Position numbers and translations under genes: made by a program. From NCBI GenBank assembly GCA_036504515.1, contig DASXVA010000011.1, positions 1-64,000 on the forward strand: a stretch of 64,000 nt of DNA. Reading direction: 5' to 3'. The stretch comes from AWTP1-18 sp036504515 (GTDB lineage Bacteria > Pseudomonadota > Gammaproteobacteria > Burkholderiales > Rhodocyclaceae). Below the pieces are notes generated by a model. It made no database searches. It was not told where the DNA came from and was given only the letters and a program-made list of their open reading frames with translations. Position 1 is the stretch's first letter. Each line of letters starts with the position of its first letter. Below, piece after piece: positions 1-9,013 of the stretch.

Positions 1-54
1 AGACCGCGCCGATGATATTGCCCACTCGGGTGAGAAAGTAGGTCAGCGCCAGAC
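1..54 (+). rRNA. rrf: 5S ribosomal RNA, 3' end (partial)
   Basis: The first 54 bases match the conserved 3' half of bacterial 5S rRNA: a CGCCGATGATA segment, then GTGAGAAAGTAGGTCA and a final CGCCAGAC that would pair with the missing 5' end. The gene runs in from beyond the left edge, so an rRNA operon ends here, directly upstream of accA. The exact 3' end is placed within a base or two. Confidence 0.88.
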
Positions 55-63
55 CCCCCATTA

Positions 64-103
64 CAAACGCCCCGCCTGTGATCAGACGGGGCGTTTGCTT
101 TTG
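64..103 (+). terminator. Rho-independent terminator of the rRNA operon
   Basis: An 11-bp perfect stem (CAAACGCCCCG with CGGGGCGTTTG, positions 64-74 and 87-97) is followed by CTTTTGT, about ten bases after the 5S rRNA end. It separates the rRNA operon from accA. Confidence 0.85.
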
Positions 104-163
104 TAAATCGGTATCAATACATCTATACAACATCAGCGAACTCCGCATTGGTACAATTAGGCA

Positions 164-1132
164 ATGAAGACTACCTTTCTTGATTTTGAGCAGCCTGTCG
201 CAGAGCTCGAAGGAAAAATCGAACAGCTTCGCTATGCACAGAGTGATTCTGCGGTTGATATTTCGGATGAAATTAGTCGGCTTGAAGTTAAAAGCCAGAC
301 ATTGACCAAAGATATTTATGCCAAGCTAACACCGTGGCAGAGTGCCTTAGTTTCTCGACACCCGCAGCGCCCCTACACGCTGGATTATGTTGAGCACATC
401 TTTACTGATTTTGAAGAGTTGCACGGTGATCGATCTTTTGCTGATGATCGTGCAATCGTTGGTGGTCTGGCGCGATTCAATGGCCAGTCGTGCATGGTCA
501 TCGGCCACCAAAAGGGCCGAGATACAAAAGAAAAGATCATTCGTAATTTCGGCATGCCACGGCCAGAGGGCTACCGGAAAGCTTTACGATTGATGAAAAC
601 TGCCGAGAAGTTCGGGGTACCCGTGTTCACTTTTGTGGACACACCGGGAGCCTACCCTGGGATTGATGCAGAAGAGCGCGGCCAGTCCGAAGCAATTGGC
701 CGCAATTTGTTCGAGATGGCGCAATTAAAAGTTCCTTTAATCACAACGATCATTGGTGAGGGTGGTTCTGGTGGTGCTTTGGCTATTGCTGTAGGTGATG
801 CCGTTTTGATGCTGCAGTATTCTGTCTACTCTGTTATTTCTCCAGAAGGTTGTGCCTCCATTCTCTGGAAAAGCGCTGAGCGGGCCAGTGATGCAGCAGA
901 AACAATGGGAATCACTGCAGCACGCCTGAAGTCTTCGGGGTTGATCGACAAGGTGATTAATGAGCCGGTTGGTGGTGCCCATCGTGATCACAAAGTGATG
1001 GCTGCGACACTGAAAAAGTCACTGCAAGAAGCACTTAAACAAGTCGCCGACTTGCCATCGACGGAACTCATTGAGCGTCGCTTCGATCGTCTCATGAGTT
1101 ATGGCAAGTTCAAGGAACTCGCGATCAACTGA
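164..1132 (+). CDS. accA: Acetyl-CoA carboxylase, carboxyltransferase subunit alpha
   Basis: AccA pairs with AccD to transfer the carboxyl group from biotin carrier protein to acetyl-CoA, giving malonyl-CoA, the first committed step of fatty acid synthesis in the cytoplasm. The product is 322 residues, close to the 319 of E. coli. It shows the N-terminal helical region (about 1-80) followed by the crotonase-type fold with the glycine-rich GEGGSGGALAIAVGD segment and the TPGAYPG loop. The ATG at 164 follows the rRNA terminator by about 60 bases, so it should have its own promoter. tilS starts 8 bases after its stop; this accA-tilS pair is common in betaproteobacteria. Confidence 0.97.
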   Translation: MKTTFLDFEQPVAELEGKIEQLRYAQSDSAVDISDEISRLEVKSQTLTKDIYAKLTPWQSALVSRHPQRPYTLDYVEHIFTDFEELHGDRSFADDRAIVGGLARFNGQSCMVIGHQKGRDTKEKIIRNFGMPRPEGYRKALRLMKTAEKFGVPVFTFVDTPGAYPGIDAEERGQSEAIGRNLFEMAQLKVPLITTIIGEGGSGGALAIAVGDAVLMLQYSVYSVISPEGCASILWKSAERASDAAETMGITAARLKSSGLIDKVINEPVGGAHRDHKVMAATLKKSLQEALKQVADLPSTELIERRFDRLMSYGKFKELAIN

Positions 1133-1139
1133 TTGCAAG

Positions 1140-2444
1140 GTGGCTAGAGTGCTCACTGAGTACTTGCTGCCCCTGGTTAGCGTTAAGAAGCCGCTGAGCG
1201 TGTGCTGCGCCTACTCAGGCGGGTTAGATTCAACGGTTCTCCTTCATGCGCTGAATGCTTTTGCTTTGCAACACAAGGCAACCAACCTATTAGATGTCAC
1301 TGCCCTACACGTCAACCATGGGCTTAGCCCGAATGCTGACAAGTGGGAAAGCCACTGCATAGAACAGTGCAGCCTTTTGGGGCTGCCAATCAGGTCTGTT
1401 GAGGTAAGTGTTTCCCGCGAGGATGCAAGCCTTGAGGATTGTGCCCGTAAGGCTCGATACGAAGCCTTTAATTCAAGTGACGCTGATTATGTTTTTCTGG
1501 CTCATCATCAAGGGGATCAGAGTGAAACCCTGTTAATGAATCTATTGCGCGGAGCAGGAACACTCGGTGCAGCATCCATACCTTCGCGCAGAGGCAGGGT
1601 CCAACGACCTTTCCTAAGCATTTCCAAGGATGAGCTTCTAACTTACGCGCAAAAGCACAAGCTTCACTGGATCGAGGATGAGAGCAATTGCTCGGATGCA
1701 CATAGCCGGAATTATCTGCGCCAAAACGTTTTACCCATCATTGAAAAGAGATTTGCTGGAGGCGTAAAAAATTTAGCTCAAGCGGCAGCGCATTTCGCTG
1801 AAACTCAGTTGCTACTTGACGATTTGGCCATCGAAGATGGAGGAGAGCTGGTGCCTCTTGCGGTGGAAAAACTAATCGAGTTGGAGCGCACCAAGGGGAT
1901 GCCTCGCGCAAAGAATCTGCTTGCATTCAACCTGCGAAGACAGGGGGTCCGTTTTCCCTCAAAGATTTGGTTTGACGAACTGTTTAGGCAACTGAGAGAC
2001 AGCAGAGAAGACGCGCAACTGAGCCTTGAGGCAGGAGTACATTCGGTTCGCCGCTACCGTGGATGTATCTACGTTAGTGAAAATATAGGTGAGGCACTTC
2101 TTGAAAGTGTTCCATGGGATGGTTCGTCGATAGTTTTATGGGGCGGACGCCCTATTGAATGCAAGATTGTTGGCAATAGTGGCCTGAACTCCCGGGCATT
2201 TGTCGGTAAATTGGAATTCCGGCGACGCCAGGGCGGCGAAGTCATGCTTTTCAACAAGCAGCATCGCCCGGTAAAAGACTTGCTGCGTGAAGCGGGTATT
2301 CCACCCTGGCTAAGGTCAAAACTACCCATTCTTTTCCATGAAAACGAAATTGTGTGGGTTGCCGGGGTTGGAATTGCTGAATACTACCGATGCAAGGCCA
2401 AAGAAGATGGAATCTCATTAGAGTTTGCCTGGCCGAATTGGTAA
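1140..2444 (+). CDS. tilS: tRNA(Ile)-lysidine synthase
   Basis: TilS attaches lysine to C34 of the CAU anticodon of tRNA-Ile2 using ATP, switching its decoding to AUA codons. The PP-loop motif SGGLDST lies at residues 26-32, and the C-terminal TilS domain includes the KDLLREAGIPPWLR stretch. The reading frame is open back to 1101 inside accA, but that region has no family similarity. I place the start at GTG 1140, 8 bases after the accA stop; a second GTG at 1149 is also possible. Length is about 434 residues, as in the family. It is probably cotranscribed with accA. The stop codon overlaps the hairpin upstream of ndk. Confidence 0.93.
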   Translation: MARVLTEYLLPLVSVKKPLSVCCAYSGGLDSTVLLHALNAFALQHKATNLLDVTALHVNHGLSPNADKWESHCIEQCSLLGLPIRSVEVSVSREDASLEDCARKARYEAFNSSDADYVFLAHHQGDQSETLLMNLLRGAGTLGAASIPSRRGRVQRPFLSISKDELLTYAQKHKLHWIEDESNCSDAHSRNYLRQNVLPIIEKRFAGGVKNLAQAAAHFAETQLLLDDLAIEDGGELVPLAVEKLIELERTKGMPRAKNLLAFNLRRQGVRFPSKIWFDELFRQLRDSREDAQLSLEAGVHSVRRYRGCIYVSENIGEALLESVPWDGSSIVLWGGRPIECKIVGNSGLNSRAFVGKLEFRRRQGGEVMLFNKQHRPVKDLLREAGIPPWLRSKLPILFHENEIVWVAGVGIAEYYRCKAKEDGISLEFAWPNW

Positions 2445-2479
2445 AATCCCGTCCTTTTCAAGACCTAACGGGATTTTTC
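2444..2479 (+). terminator. Hairpin with T-tract between tilS and ndk
   Basis: AAAATCCCGT (2444-2453) pairs with ACGGGATTTT (2468-2477), giving a 10-bp stem followed by further T residues. It begins in the tilS stop codon and ends about 15 bases before the ndk start. It can terminate the accA-tilS transcript, and its position in the ndk leader also allows an attenuator role, which is inference only. Confidence 0.65.
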
Positions 2480-2493
2480 CCAAGGAGAAACAA

Positions 2494-2919
2494 ATGGCGA
2501 TTGAACGCACTCTGTCCATCATCAAGCCCGATGCCGTAGCCAAGAACGTGATCGGTCAAATTGTCGGCCGTTTCGAAGCCGCTGGCCTCAAGATCGCTGC
2601 TGCCCGCCTGGTGCAACTTTCCCGTGCTGAAGCTGAAGGCTTCTACGCTGTTCACAAAGAACGTCCTTTCTTCAAGGACCTGGTCGATTTCATGATCTCC
2701 GGTCCCGTGTTTGTGCAAGTACTGGAAGGCGAAGGCGCCATCCTGAAGAATCGTGACCTGATGGGCGCGACCGATCCCAAGAAGGCTGCCCCTGGCACCA
2801 TCCGCGCTGATTTTGCTGAATCCATTGATGCCAATGCCGTGCACGGTTCTGACGCTCCTGAAACTGCTGCTGTGGAAATTTCCTATTTCTTCCCCAGCCT
2901 GAACGTCTACGCCCGTTAA
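2494..2919 (+). CDS. ndk: Nucleoside diphosphate kinase
   Basis: Ndk transfers the gamma phosphate from ATP to nucleoside diphosphates through a phosphohistidine and so balances (d)NTP pools. The 141-residue product begins MAIERTLSIIKPDAV and carries the active-site NAVHGSDAPE with His117. The ATG at 2494 is preceded by AAGGAG; the frame is open upstream to 2425, but that part lies in the hairpin and tilS end and is not coding. rlmN follows after 10 bases. Confidence 0.98.
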   Translation: MAIERTLSIIKPDAVAKNVIGQIVGRFEAAGLKIAAARLVQLSRAEAEGFYAVHKERPFFKDLVDFMISGPVFVQVLEGEGAILKNRDLMGATDPKKAAPGTIRADFAESIDANAVHGSDAPETAAVEISYFFPSLNVYAR

Positions 2920-2929
2920 TTCAACGCGC

Positions 2930-4033
2930 ATGACCATCAACCTGCTCGATTACGATGGCCCGGGCCTAACGGCTTACTTCGCTGCACTTGGCGAGAAAGC
3001 CTTTCGCGCTACTCAGGTAGAACGCTGGATACATCGTTTCGGGCAGGATGATTTTGATGCCATGACAGACATTGCCAAGAGCCTGCGGGAAAAGCTCCGG
3101 GGCAATGCTGTTGTGCAACCGCCTCCCATTGTGTCTGACAAAACCTCAGAGGATGGAACGCGGAAGTTTCTGATGGATGTGGGCAATGGCAATGCCATTG
3201 AAACCGTATTCATTCCCGAAGAAACCCGTGGAACCCTGTGCATTTCCTCCCAGGCCGGCTGTGCGCTGGATTGCGCCTTTTGTTCCACAGGCAAACAAGG
3301 TTTTAATCGTAATCTCACGGTTGCCGAAATTATCGGCCAACTATGGCAGGCTAATCGTGCCCTCGGCTTTGATCCAAAGGGTGACCGGATTATCAGCAAT
3401 GTGGTGATGATGGGCATGGGCGAACCCATGGCTAATTTTGACAATGTCGTCACTGCCTTGCACCTGATGCTGGACGACAACGCTTACGGCCTCTCCCGGC
3501 GCCGCGTAACGGTTTCTACCTCCGGCATTGTGCCTGCGATGGATCGCTTGCGAGAGGCTTGCCCTGTTGCTCTGGCTGTATCGCTGCACGCCCCAACAGA
3601 TGCCTTGCGGGATCAGCTTGTCCCCATCAATCAAAAATATCCTTTGGCTGATTTGATGGCAGCCTGCCAGCGCTACTTGGTGAAGGCCCCTCGGGATTTC
3701 ATCACTTTTGAATACGTCATGCTCGACGGCATTAATGACCGCGACGAAGATGCCCGGGCTTTGATCCACCTAGTCAAAGATGTTCCTTGCAAGTTCAATC
3801 TGATTCCGTTCAATCCCTTCCCGAAGTCTCCCTTTGGTCGGTCTCCGGCTGAACGTGTGCGGCGCTTTGCCGATATCCTGATGGGTGCAGGGATTGTCAC
3901 AACTACTCGTAAAACTCGCGGAGACGATATCGATGCAGCCTGCGGCCAGTTGGCCGGACAGGTGAAAGATAAGTCGCGCCGCGTTGGTGCGTCTGGAGCC
4001 AAGATCATTCCCATCGTGGAGACTGCATCGTGA
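2930..4033 (+). CDS. rlmN: Dual-specificity 23S rRNA / tRNA adenine-C2 methyltransferase
   Basis: RlmN is a radical-SAM enzyme that methylates C2 of A2503 in 23S rRNA and A37 of several tRNAs. The cluster cysteines are in CALDCAFC (Cys111, Cys115, Cys118), and a conserved Cys near residue 346 (AACGQL) matches the methyl-carrying cysteine. The 367-residue length is normal. It starts 10 bases after ndk, and its TGA stop overlaps the GTG start of pilF (GTGA), indicating translational coupling. It heads the conserved pilF-rodZ-ispG-hisS block. Confidence 0.97.
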   Translation: MTINLLDYDGPGLTAYFAALGEKAFRATQVERWIHRFGQDDFDAMTDIAKSLREKLRGNAVVQPPPIVSDKTSEDGTRKFLMDVGNGNAIETVFIPEETRGTLCISSQAGCALDCAFCSTGKQGFNRNLTVAEIIGQLWQANRALGFDPKGDRIISNVVMMGMGEPMANFDNVVTALHLMLDDNAYGLSRRRVTVSTSGIVPAMDRLREACPVALAVSLHAPTDALRDQLVPINQKYPLADLMAACQRYLVKAPRDFITFEYVMLDGINDRDEDARALIHLVKDVPCKFNLIPFNPFPKSPFGRSPAERVRRFADILMGAGIVTTTRKTRGDDIDAACGQLAGQVKDKSRRVGASGAKIIPIVETAS

Positions 4034-4812
4034 AAAAAGCATTACTGCTTTTGCTCCCCCTCATTTCGTTGCTTGCTGGCTGTGTCAGTTCTGGTCAGTC
4101 ACCCATGGCCCAACCCCTGTCGCAACAGACCTCCGGAAGTGATGTCCGTAATCGCGCTCGAGTGCATACCGAACTCGGCTTTGCCTATTACGAAGATAAA
4201 AACATGGTGGCGGCCCTTGATGAAGCGAGAATCGCTCTGGGGATTGACGGCTATTACGCGATGGCGCACAACCTGATGGGATTGATTTACATGAATCTCA
4301 AAGATAACGCACAAGCGGAGGATGCCTTTCAGCGCGCCTTGAATATTGCCCCCGGCGATCCCGATATCAGCAACAATTACGGATGGTTTCTTTGCGAAAC
4401 CAAGCGCTATACCAAAGCAATGAGCTTTTTCGACACGGCGATGAACAACCCGCTTTATTCATCACCAGCGCTAACAATGAATAATGCTGCGCAATGCGCA
4501 GCCAAAAATGGTGATGACGTAACCGCAGAAAACTATTTGCAGCGGGCGCTGAGGCGAGACCCGAATAATGCGCGAAGCCTTTTTCTACTGGCCGAACTCA
4601 ACTATCGGCAAGGTCAATATGGAGAGGCGCGTCTGCGCCTTTCCGACTTGCATCGCAAAAGTGACATGAGTGCAGCCTCCGCTTGGCTAGGTTTGCGCAT
4701 TGCGCGCAAGACCGGCGACAGAAACGAGGAGGCGCGGTACCTGTCTCAATTGCGGCAACGTTTTCCAGAATCCAATGAAACAGTCTTGCTAAATCAGGGG
4801 CGATTTGAATGA
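4030..4812 (+). CDS. pilF: Type IV pilus biogenesis/stability lipoprotein PilF (PilW)
   Basis: PilF is the outer-membrane pilotin that helps assemble the type IV pilus secretin PilQ. The 260-residue product has a lipoprotein signal peptide with the lipobox LLAGC (Cys18), then tandem TPR units from about residue 45 (ARVHTELGFAYYEDKN, AHNLMGLIYMNLKDNAQAEDAF). The start is GTG 4030 overlapping the rlmN stop, and its own stop overlaps rodZ as ATGA. It belongs to the canonical Pil system and is distinct from the MSHA-like operon at 24.8-37.4 kb. Confidence 0.9.
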   Translation: MKKALLLLLPLISLLAGCVSSGQSPMAQPLSQQTSGSDVRNRARVHTELGFAYYEDKNMVAALDEARIALGIDGYYAMAHNLMGLIYMNLKDNAQAEDAFQRALNIAPGDPDISNNYGWFLCETKRYTKAMSFFDTAMNNPLYSSPALTMNNAAQCAAKNGDDVTAENYLQRALRRDPNNARSLFLLAELNYRQGQYGEARLRLSDLHRKSDMSAASAWLGLRIARKTGDRNEEARYLSQLRQRFPESNETVLLNQGRFE

Positions 4813-5732
4813 GTGAAGATTTGCAAGCAGCCGACCTGCTCCAGGTCGAGGCTACTCCAGAACCTGTGGAGCCTGTTCCGGTCGTGATGCCCGGTTTTCG
4901 GTTGAAAGCGGAGCGGGAGTCCCAGGGGCATTCCATTGCAGAAGTTTCCCATGCGCTGAAATTTGGCATTCGGCAGATTGAAGCTCTGGAAGCCGATAAC
5001 TACGACCTGCTGCAGGGCTCGACTTTCCTGCGCGGTTTCATTCGCAGCTATGCCCGCTATCTCAAACTGGACGATGCACCCTTACTGGCATTGTTGACGG
5101 TTGCGGCCCCCCCCGCCCAGGCAGAAATCGTAGCGCCGACCAATATGGGCGAAGCCATGACCCAACCCTTCATTGACCGAAACCAGAAATGGTTGATGCT
5201 GGGAATGGCTCTAGTTGTGGTGCTTGCTGTTGGCGCCTATTGGCTAACCATGAATGAAAAGTTGGCCAATAGCAACGACACTGAACTGAGCGCCAGCAAA
5301 GACAAAGAGGATGCCGCTGTTGCTCCGCAGCCCACGGTTGTTGCGCCGACACCGGTCGCCATCACACCGACAGCAGTTCCCGCTCAACCTCCGGTTCCGA
5401 CGCCTGCGCCGGCTACCCCGCCTGCAGCACCTACTGCACCAGTTTCGGCTCCTGTCGCCCCGGCTACTCCTGCTGCAGTCAAGCCGATAAGTAGCGAAAA
5501 ACCAATAACGCTGGATTTTGAGGGCCGTTCCTGGGTCGAAATCAAGGATGCCAACCAGCGCATCGTTTTTACCGGCGAATACAACGCGGGTACCCATCAG
5601 GTTGCGACAGGAAAACCGCCTTTCCAATTGTGGGTCGGCAAGGTTTCTGCGGTGCGCATCACCTATAACGAGCAAAAGGTCAATCTCCAGCCCTTCGCCC
5701 GGGACGAAGTCGCCCGTCTGACACTGGATTAA
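4809..5732 (+). CDS. rodZ: Cytoskeletal protein RodZ
   Basis: RodZ links the MreB cytoskeleton to the cell-wall elongation machinery. The 307-residue protein has a cytoplasmic helix-turn-helix domain (about 27-95), one membrane segment (about 128-148), a long Pro/Ala/Thr-rich periplasmic linker (about 165-235) and a C-terminal DUF4115 beta domain (about 240-305). The ATG overlaps the pilF stop. The rlmN-pilF-rodZ-ispG order is typical of proteobacteria. Confidence 0.93.
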   Translation: MSEDLQAADLLQVEATPEPVEPVPVVMPGFRLKAERESQGHSIAEVSHALKFGIRQIEALEADNYDLLQGSTFLRGFIRSYARYLKLDDAPLLALLTVAAPPAQAEIVAPTNMGEAMTQPFIDRNQKWLMLGMALVVVLAVGAYWLTMNEKLANSNDTELSASKDKEDAAVAPQPTVVAPTPVAITPTAVPAQPPVPTPAPATPPAAPTAPVSAPVAPATPAAVKPISSEKPITLDFEGRSWVEIKDANQRIVFTGEYNAGTHQVATGKPPFQLWVGKVSAVRITYNEQKVNLQPFARDEVARLTLD

Positions 5733-5745
5733 GTCGAACCCATTC

Positions 5746-6987
5746 ATGAGTAATTTGATTCCCCGCGGCCCCCTGGCCCGCCGTCGCTCCCATGCTGTTC
5801 GTGTCGGCAATGTCTGGCTGGGCGGCGATCATCCGGTGCTGGTGCAATCCATGACCAATACCGACACGGTGGATGATTTCGGTACCGCCATGCAGGTTGC
5901 CCAACTGGCCCGGGCTGGTTCCGAGATCGTGCGCATTACCGTGAATACACGGGAAGCTGCCGCCGCCGTACCTAAAATCAAGGAACGCCTGCTGGCCATG
6001 GGCTTGGATGTACCTTTGGTGGGAGACTTCCATTTCAACGGGCACAAACTGCTGACGGAAGTGCCTGAGTGTGCTGAAGCCTTGGCCAAGCTGCGCATCA
6101 ATCCCGGCAATGTGGGCAAGGGTGCCAAGCGCGATGAGCAGTTCGCCCAATTGATTGAAATTGCCTGCAAGTACGACAAGTCTGTGCGCATCGGCGTGAA
6201 CTGGGGCAGTCTTGATCAGTCCCTGCTGGCCCGGGTCATGGATGAAAACGCCAAGCGACCCCAGCCCAAGGACGCTACCGAGATCATGCGCGAAGCCATG
6301 GTTGCCTCCGCCCTGGAGTCGGCTAACAAGGCAGTGGAACTTGGCTTGCCTGCAGACCATATTGTGCTTTCCTGCAAGGTATCTGGTGTGCAGGATTTGA
6401 TTGCCATCTACCGCGACCTTGCTGTTCAGTGTCAGTACGCCCTGCATCTGGGGCTGACCGAAGCCGGCATGGGCAGCAAGGGCATCGTTGCCTCAACGGC
6501 GGCCCTTTCCACGTTGTTGCAGGAAGGTATCGGCGACACTATTCGGATCTCCCTGACACCGGAGCCCAATGGCGACCGGACTAAGGAAGTTATCGTCGCC
6601 CAGGAAATCCTGCAGACCATGGGCCTGCGTTCCTTCACCCCCTTGGTGGCAGCCTGCCCCGGCTGTGGTCGGACTACGAGTACCTATTTTCAGGAACTGG
6701 CTCAGGATGTGCAAAGCTATGTCCGTGAGCAAATGCCTGAGTGGAAACTGCAGCGGATAGGTGTGGAAGAAATGACCCTGGCCGTTATGGGGTGTGTGGT
6801 GAATGGCCCGGGTGAGAGCAAGCACGCCAATATCGGTATCTCCCTCCCTGGTACCGGCGAAGAGCCAGTGGCCCCCGTCTATGTGGACGGCGAGCGGGTT
6901 ACCACCCTGCGTGGTGACGGCCTGACCGAAGAATTCAAGAAAATCATCGATGACTACGTGGCCCGCAGTTATGCGGCTCGTGGCTGA
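5746..6987 (+). CDS. ispG: 4-hydroxy-3-methylbut-2-en-1-yl diphosphate synthase
   Basis: IspG (GcpE) reductively converts MEcPP to HMBPP in the non-mevalonate isoprenoid pathway. The [4Fe-4S] ligands are recognisable in ACPGCGRT and in GCVVNGPGE. At 413 residues it is longer than the 372-residue E. coli enzyme, matching the form with an extra segment that is usual in betaproteobacteria. It starts 13 bases after rodZ and is followed 15 bases later by hisS. Confidence 0.97.
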   Translation: MSNLIPRGPLARRRSHAVRVGNVWLGGDHPVLVQSMTNTDTVDDFGTAMQVAQLARAGSEIVRITVNTREAAAAVPKIKERLLAMGLDVPLVGDFHFNGHKLLTEVPECAEALAKLRINPGNVGKGAKRDEQFAQLIEIACKYDKSVRIGVNWGSLDQSLLARVMDENAKRPQPKDATEIMREAMVASALESANKAVELGLPADHIVLSCKVSGVQDLIAIYRDLAVQCQYALHLGLTEAGMGSKGIVASTAALSTLLQEGIGDTIRISLTPEPNGDRTKEVIVAQEILQTMGLRSFTPLVAACPGCGRTTSTYFQELAQDVQSYVREQMPEWKLQRIGVEEMTLAVMGCVVNGPGESKHANIGISLPGTGEEPVAPVYVDGERVTTLRGDGLTEEFKKIIDDYVARSYAARG

Positions 6988-7002
6988 ACCAGCAAAGAAA
7001 CA

Positions 7003-8307
7003 ATGAGCCAAACCTTGCAAGCCGTGCGCGGCATGAACGACATCCTTCCGGATGAAGCCGAACTCTGGGAACAGTTTGAAGAGCTGGTTCGGGACTGGCT
7101 GCGCGCTTACGGCTATCGCCCCATCCGCATGCCCCTGGTGGAACCGACCCCTCTTTTCAGTCGTGCCATCGGCGAAGTGACCGACATCGTCGAAAAGGAA
7201 ATGTATTCCTTCGAAGATAGCCTTAACGGCGAGAAACTGACCCTTCGTCCGGAAGGCACCGCCTCCTGCGTCCGCGCTGTGCTTCAGCACAATATGCTCT
7301 ACGATGGACCGCGCCGACTTTGGTACACCGGCCCCATGTTCCGTCATGAGCGTCCCCAGAAAGGCCGCTATCGCCAGTTCCACCAAGTAGGCGTGGAAGC
7401 CTTGGGCTTTGCCGGTCCCGATGTGGATGCCGAGCAAATCCTGATGGGCGCCCGCCTCTGGGACGATCTGGGACTGGAAGGCATTCGCCTTGAACTCAAT
7501 ACCTTGGGCCAGGCCGACGAGCGGGCCCGCCACCGAGCCGACCTGATTACCTACCTTGAGCAGCACGAGGCGCGGCTTGATGCCGAAGCCAAGCGCCGCC
7601 TGCACAGCAATCCACTGCGCATTCTCGACACCAAAAATCCTGAGATGCAGGACATCGTGGAAGCGGCGCCCAAGCTGATCGACTATCTGGGAGAGGAATC
7701 CCTCAAGCACTTTGAGGGGGTGCAAAACCTGCTCAAGGATGCCGGTATCCCCTACAAGATCAATCCGCGTTTGGTGCGTGGTCTCGACTATTACAACCTC
7801 ACCGTGTTCGAGTGGGTCACCGATCAACTCGGCGCGCAAGGCACGGTTTGCGCCGGTGGCCGTTACGACGGTCTGGTTGGGCAACTAGGTGGCAAACCTG
7901 CCCCTGCCTGCGGTTTTGCCATGGGCGTAGAACGCTTGTTGGCCCTGTGGAAAGACCAGGGCAACGAACATGAAAAACCTGCTCCCGATGTTTATGTGGT
8001 GCATCAGGGCGAAGCCGCGGCCCGCCATGCCTTCCGTACCGCTGAACTGCTGCGGGATGCCGGTTTTGCTGTTCACCTGCATTGCGGCGGAGGCAGCTTC
8101 AAATCGCAAATGAAAAAGGCGGACGCCTCCGGTGCTACCCTGGCTGCGGTCATTGGTGACGATGAAGCCGCGGCTAACGAAGTCAGCCTCAAACCCCTTC
8201 GTTTGGACGAAGAGGCTCGCAATAATCCCGAAAACTCCCAGCGCAAGGTAACGCTGGATCAGGTGGCCGATGCGGCTTCCGAGTTGATTTTCGGTTCTGA
8301 AGAATAA
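7003..8307 (+). CDS. hisS: Histidyl-tRNA synthetase
   Basis: HisS is a class II synthetase that charges tRNA-His. Visible family motifs are the LRPEGTASCVRA segment (motif 2 region), the histidine-specific RGLDYYN loop and the AGGRYDGL segment, with a C-terminal anticodon-binding domain from about residue 330. The 434-residue length is normal. It sits between ispG and the yfgM-like gene in the conserved cluster. Confidence 0.97.
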   Translation: MSQTLQAVRGMNDILPDEAELWEQFEELVRDWLRAYGYRPIRMPLVEPTPLFSRAIGEVTDIVEKEMYSFEDSLNGEKLTLRPEGTASCVRAVLQHNMLYDGPRRLWYTGPMFRHERPQKGRYRQFHQVGVEALGFAGPDVDAEQILMGARLWDDLGLEGIRLELNTLGQADERARHRADLITYLEQHEARLDAEAKRRLHSNPLRILDTKNPEMQDIVEAAPKLIDYLGEESLKHFEGVQNLLKDAGIPYKINPRLVRGLDYYNLTVFEWVTDQLGAQGTVCAGGRYDGLVGQLGGKPAPACGFAMGVERLLALWKDQGNEHEKPAPDVYVVHQGEAAARHAFRTAELLRDAGFAVHLHCGGGSFKSQMKKADASGATLAAVIGDDEAAANEVSLKPLRLDEEARNNPENSQRKVTLDQVADAASELIFGSEE

Positions 8308-8347
8308 GCAACGCGCAATTACGCAAACTCACGCGCAGGAGAATGGA

Positions 8348-9013
8348 ATGGCTGTCTACGATCTGGAAGAGCAGGAACAACTCGACGAACTGAAGACCTG
8401 GTGGAAGATGTACGGCAATCTGGTCACTGCCGTCGTGGCCGCCGTTGCCCTGGCCGCTGTGAGTTGGCAGGGCTGGAACTGGTATCAGCGTAATCAGGCC
8501 GTCCAGGCCGCCAGCATTTACGCCGGTATTGAACGGGCTGCCAGCGCCAGGGATGTGAAACAGGTTCGGCAACTTGCCGGCGAATTGATCGATAAGTTCC
8601 CCCGCACCACCTATGCTGCCATGGGCGCTTTGCTCTCCGGCAAAGTGCAAGTGGAAACCAATGACCCCAAGAATGCCCAGGCTCAGTTGCAATGGGCAGC
8701 GGACAATGCCAAGGATGATGCGCTGCGCGATCTGGCCCGCCTGCGCCTTGCCGCCGTTCTGTTGGACGATAAAGCCTACGATGCTGCGCTCAAGCCCCTT
8801 TCCGGTGACGTATCCCCGGCCTTTGCCGCACGATTCTCCGAGCTGAAGGGCGACGTGCTGGCCAGTCAGGACAAGAAGGCCGAAGCCAAGACTGCCTATG
8901 AGGCCGCCATGGCTGCGCTGGAAAAGCAGGAAAAGGAAACCTCCCCAGGCCAGCACCGTGCCTATCATGACGTGCTGCAATCCAAGCTCGACAGCCTGGG
9001 TAGTGCCAAGTAA
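8348..9013 (+). CDS. yfgM: YfgM-family membrane-anchored TPR protein
   Basis: YfgM is an inner-membrane protein with a periplasmic TPR domain that associates with the Sec translocon and PpiD in E. coli. The 221-residue product has an acidic cytoplasmic N terminus (DLEEQEQLDELKTWW), one membrane helix (about 22-42) and an alpha-helical TPR-like domain. A GGAGAATGG stretch precedes the start. Its TAA overlaps the bamB ATG (TAATG), so the two are coupled. Confidence 0.9.
   Translation: MAVYDLEEQEQLDELKTWWKMYGNLVTAVVAAVALAAVSWQGWNWYQRNQAVQAASIYAGIERAASARDVKQVRQLAGELIDKFPRTTYAAMGALLSGKVQVETNDPKNAQAQLQWAADNAKDDALRDLARLRLAAVLLDDKAYDAALKPLSGDVSPAFAARFSELKGDVLASQDKKAEAKTAYEAAMAALEKQEKETSPGQHRAYHDVLQSKLDSLGSAK

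Noticed and set aside
6493..7884. 463-codon reverse open frame
   Set aside because: Antisense to ispG and hisS, both certain.
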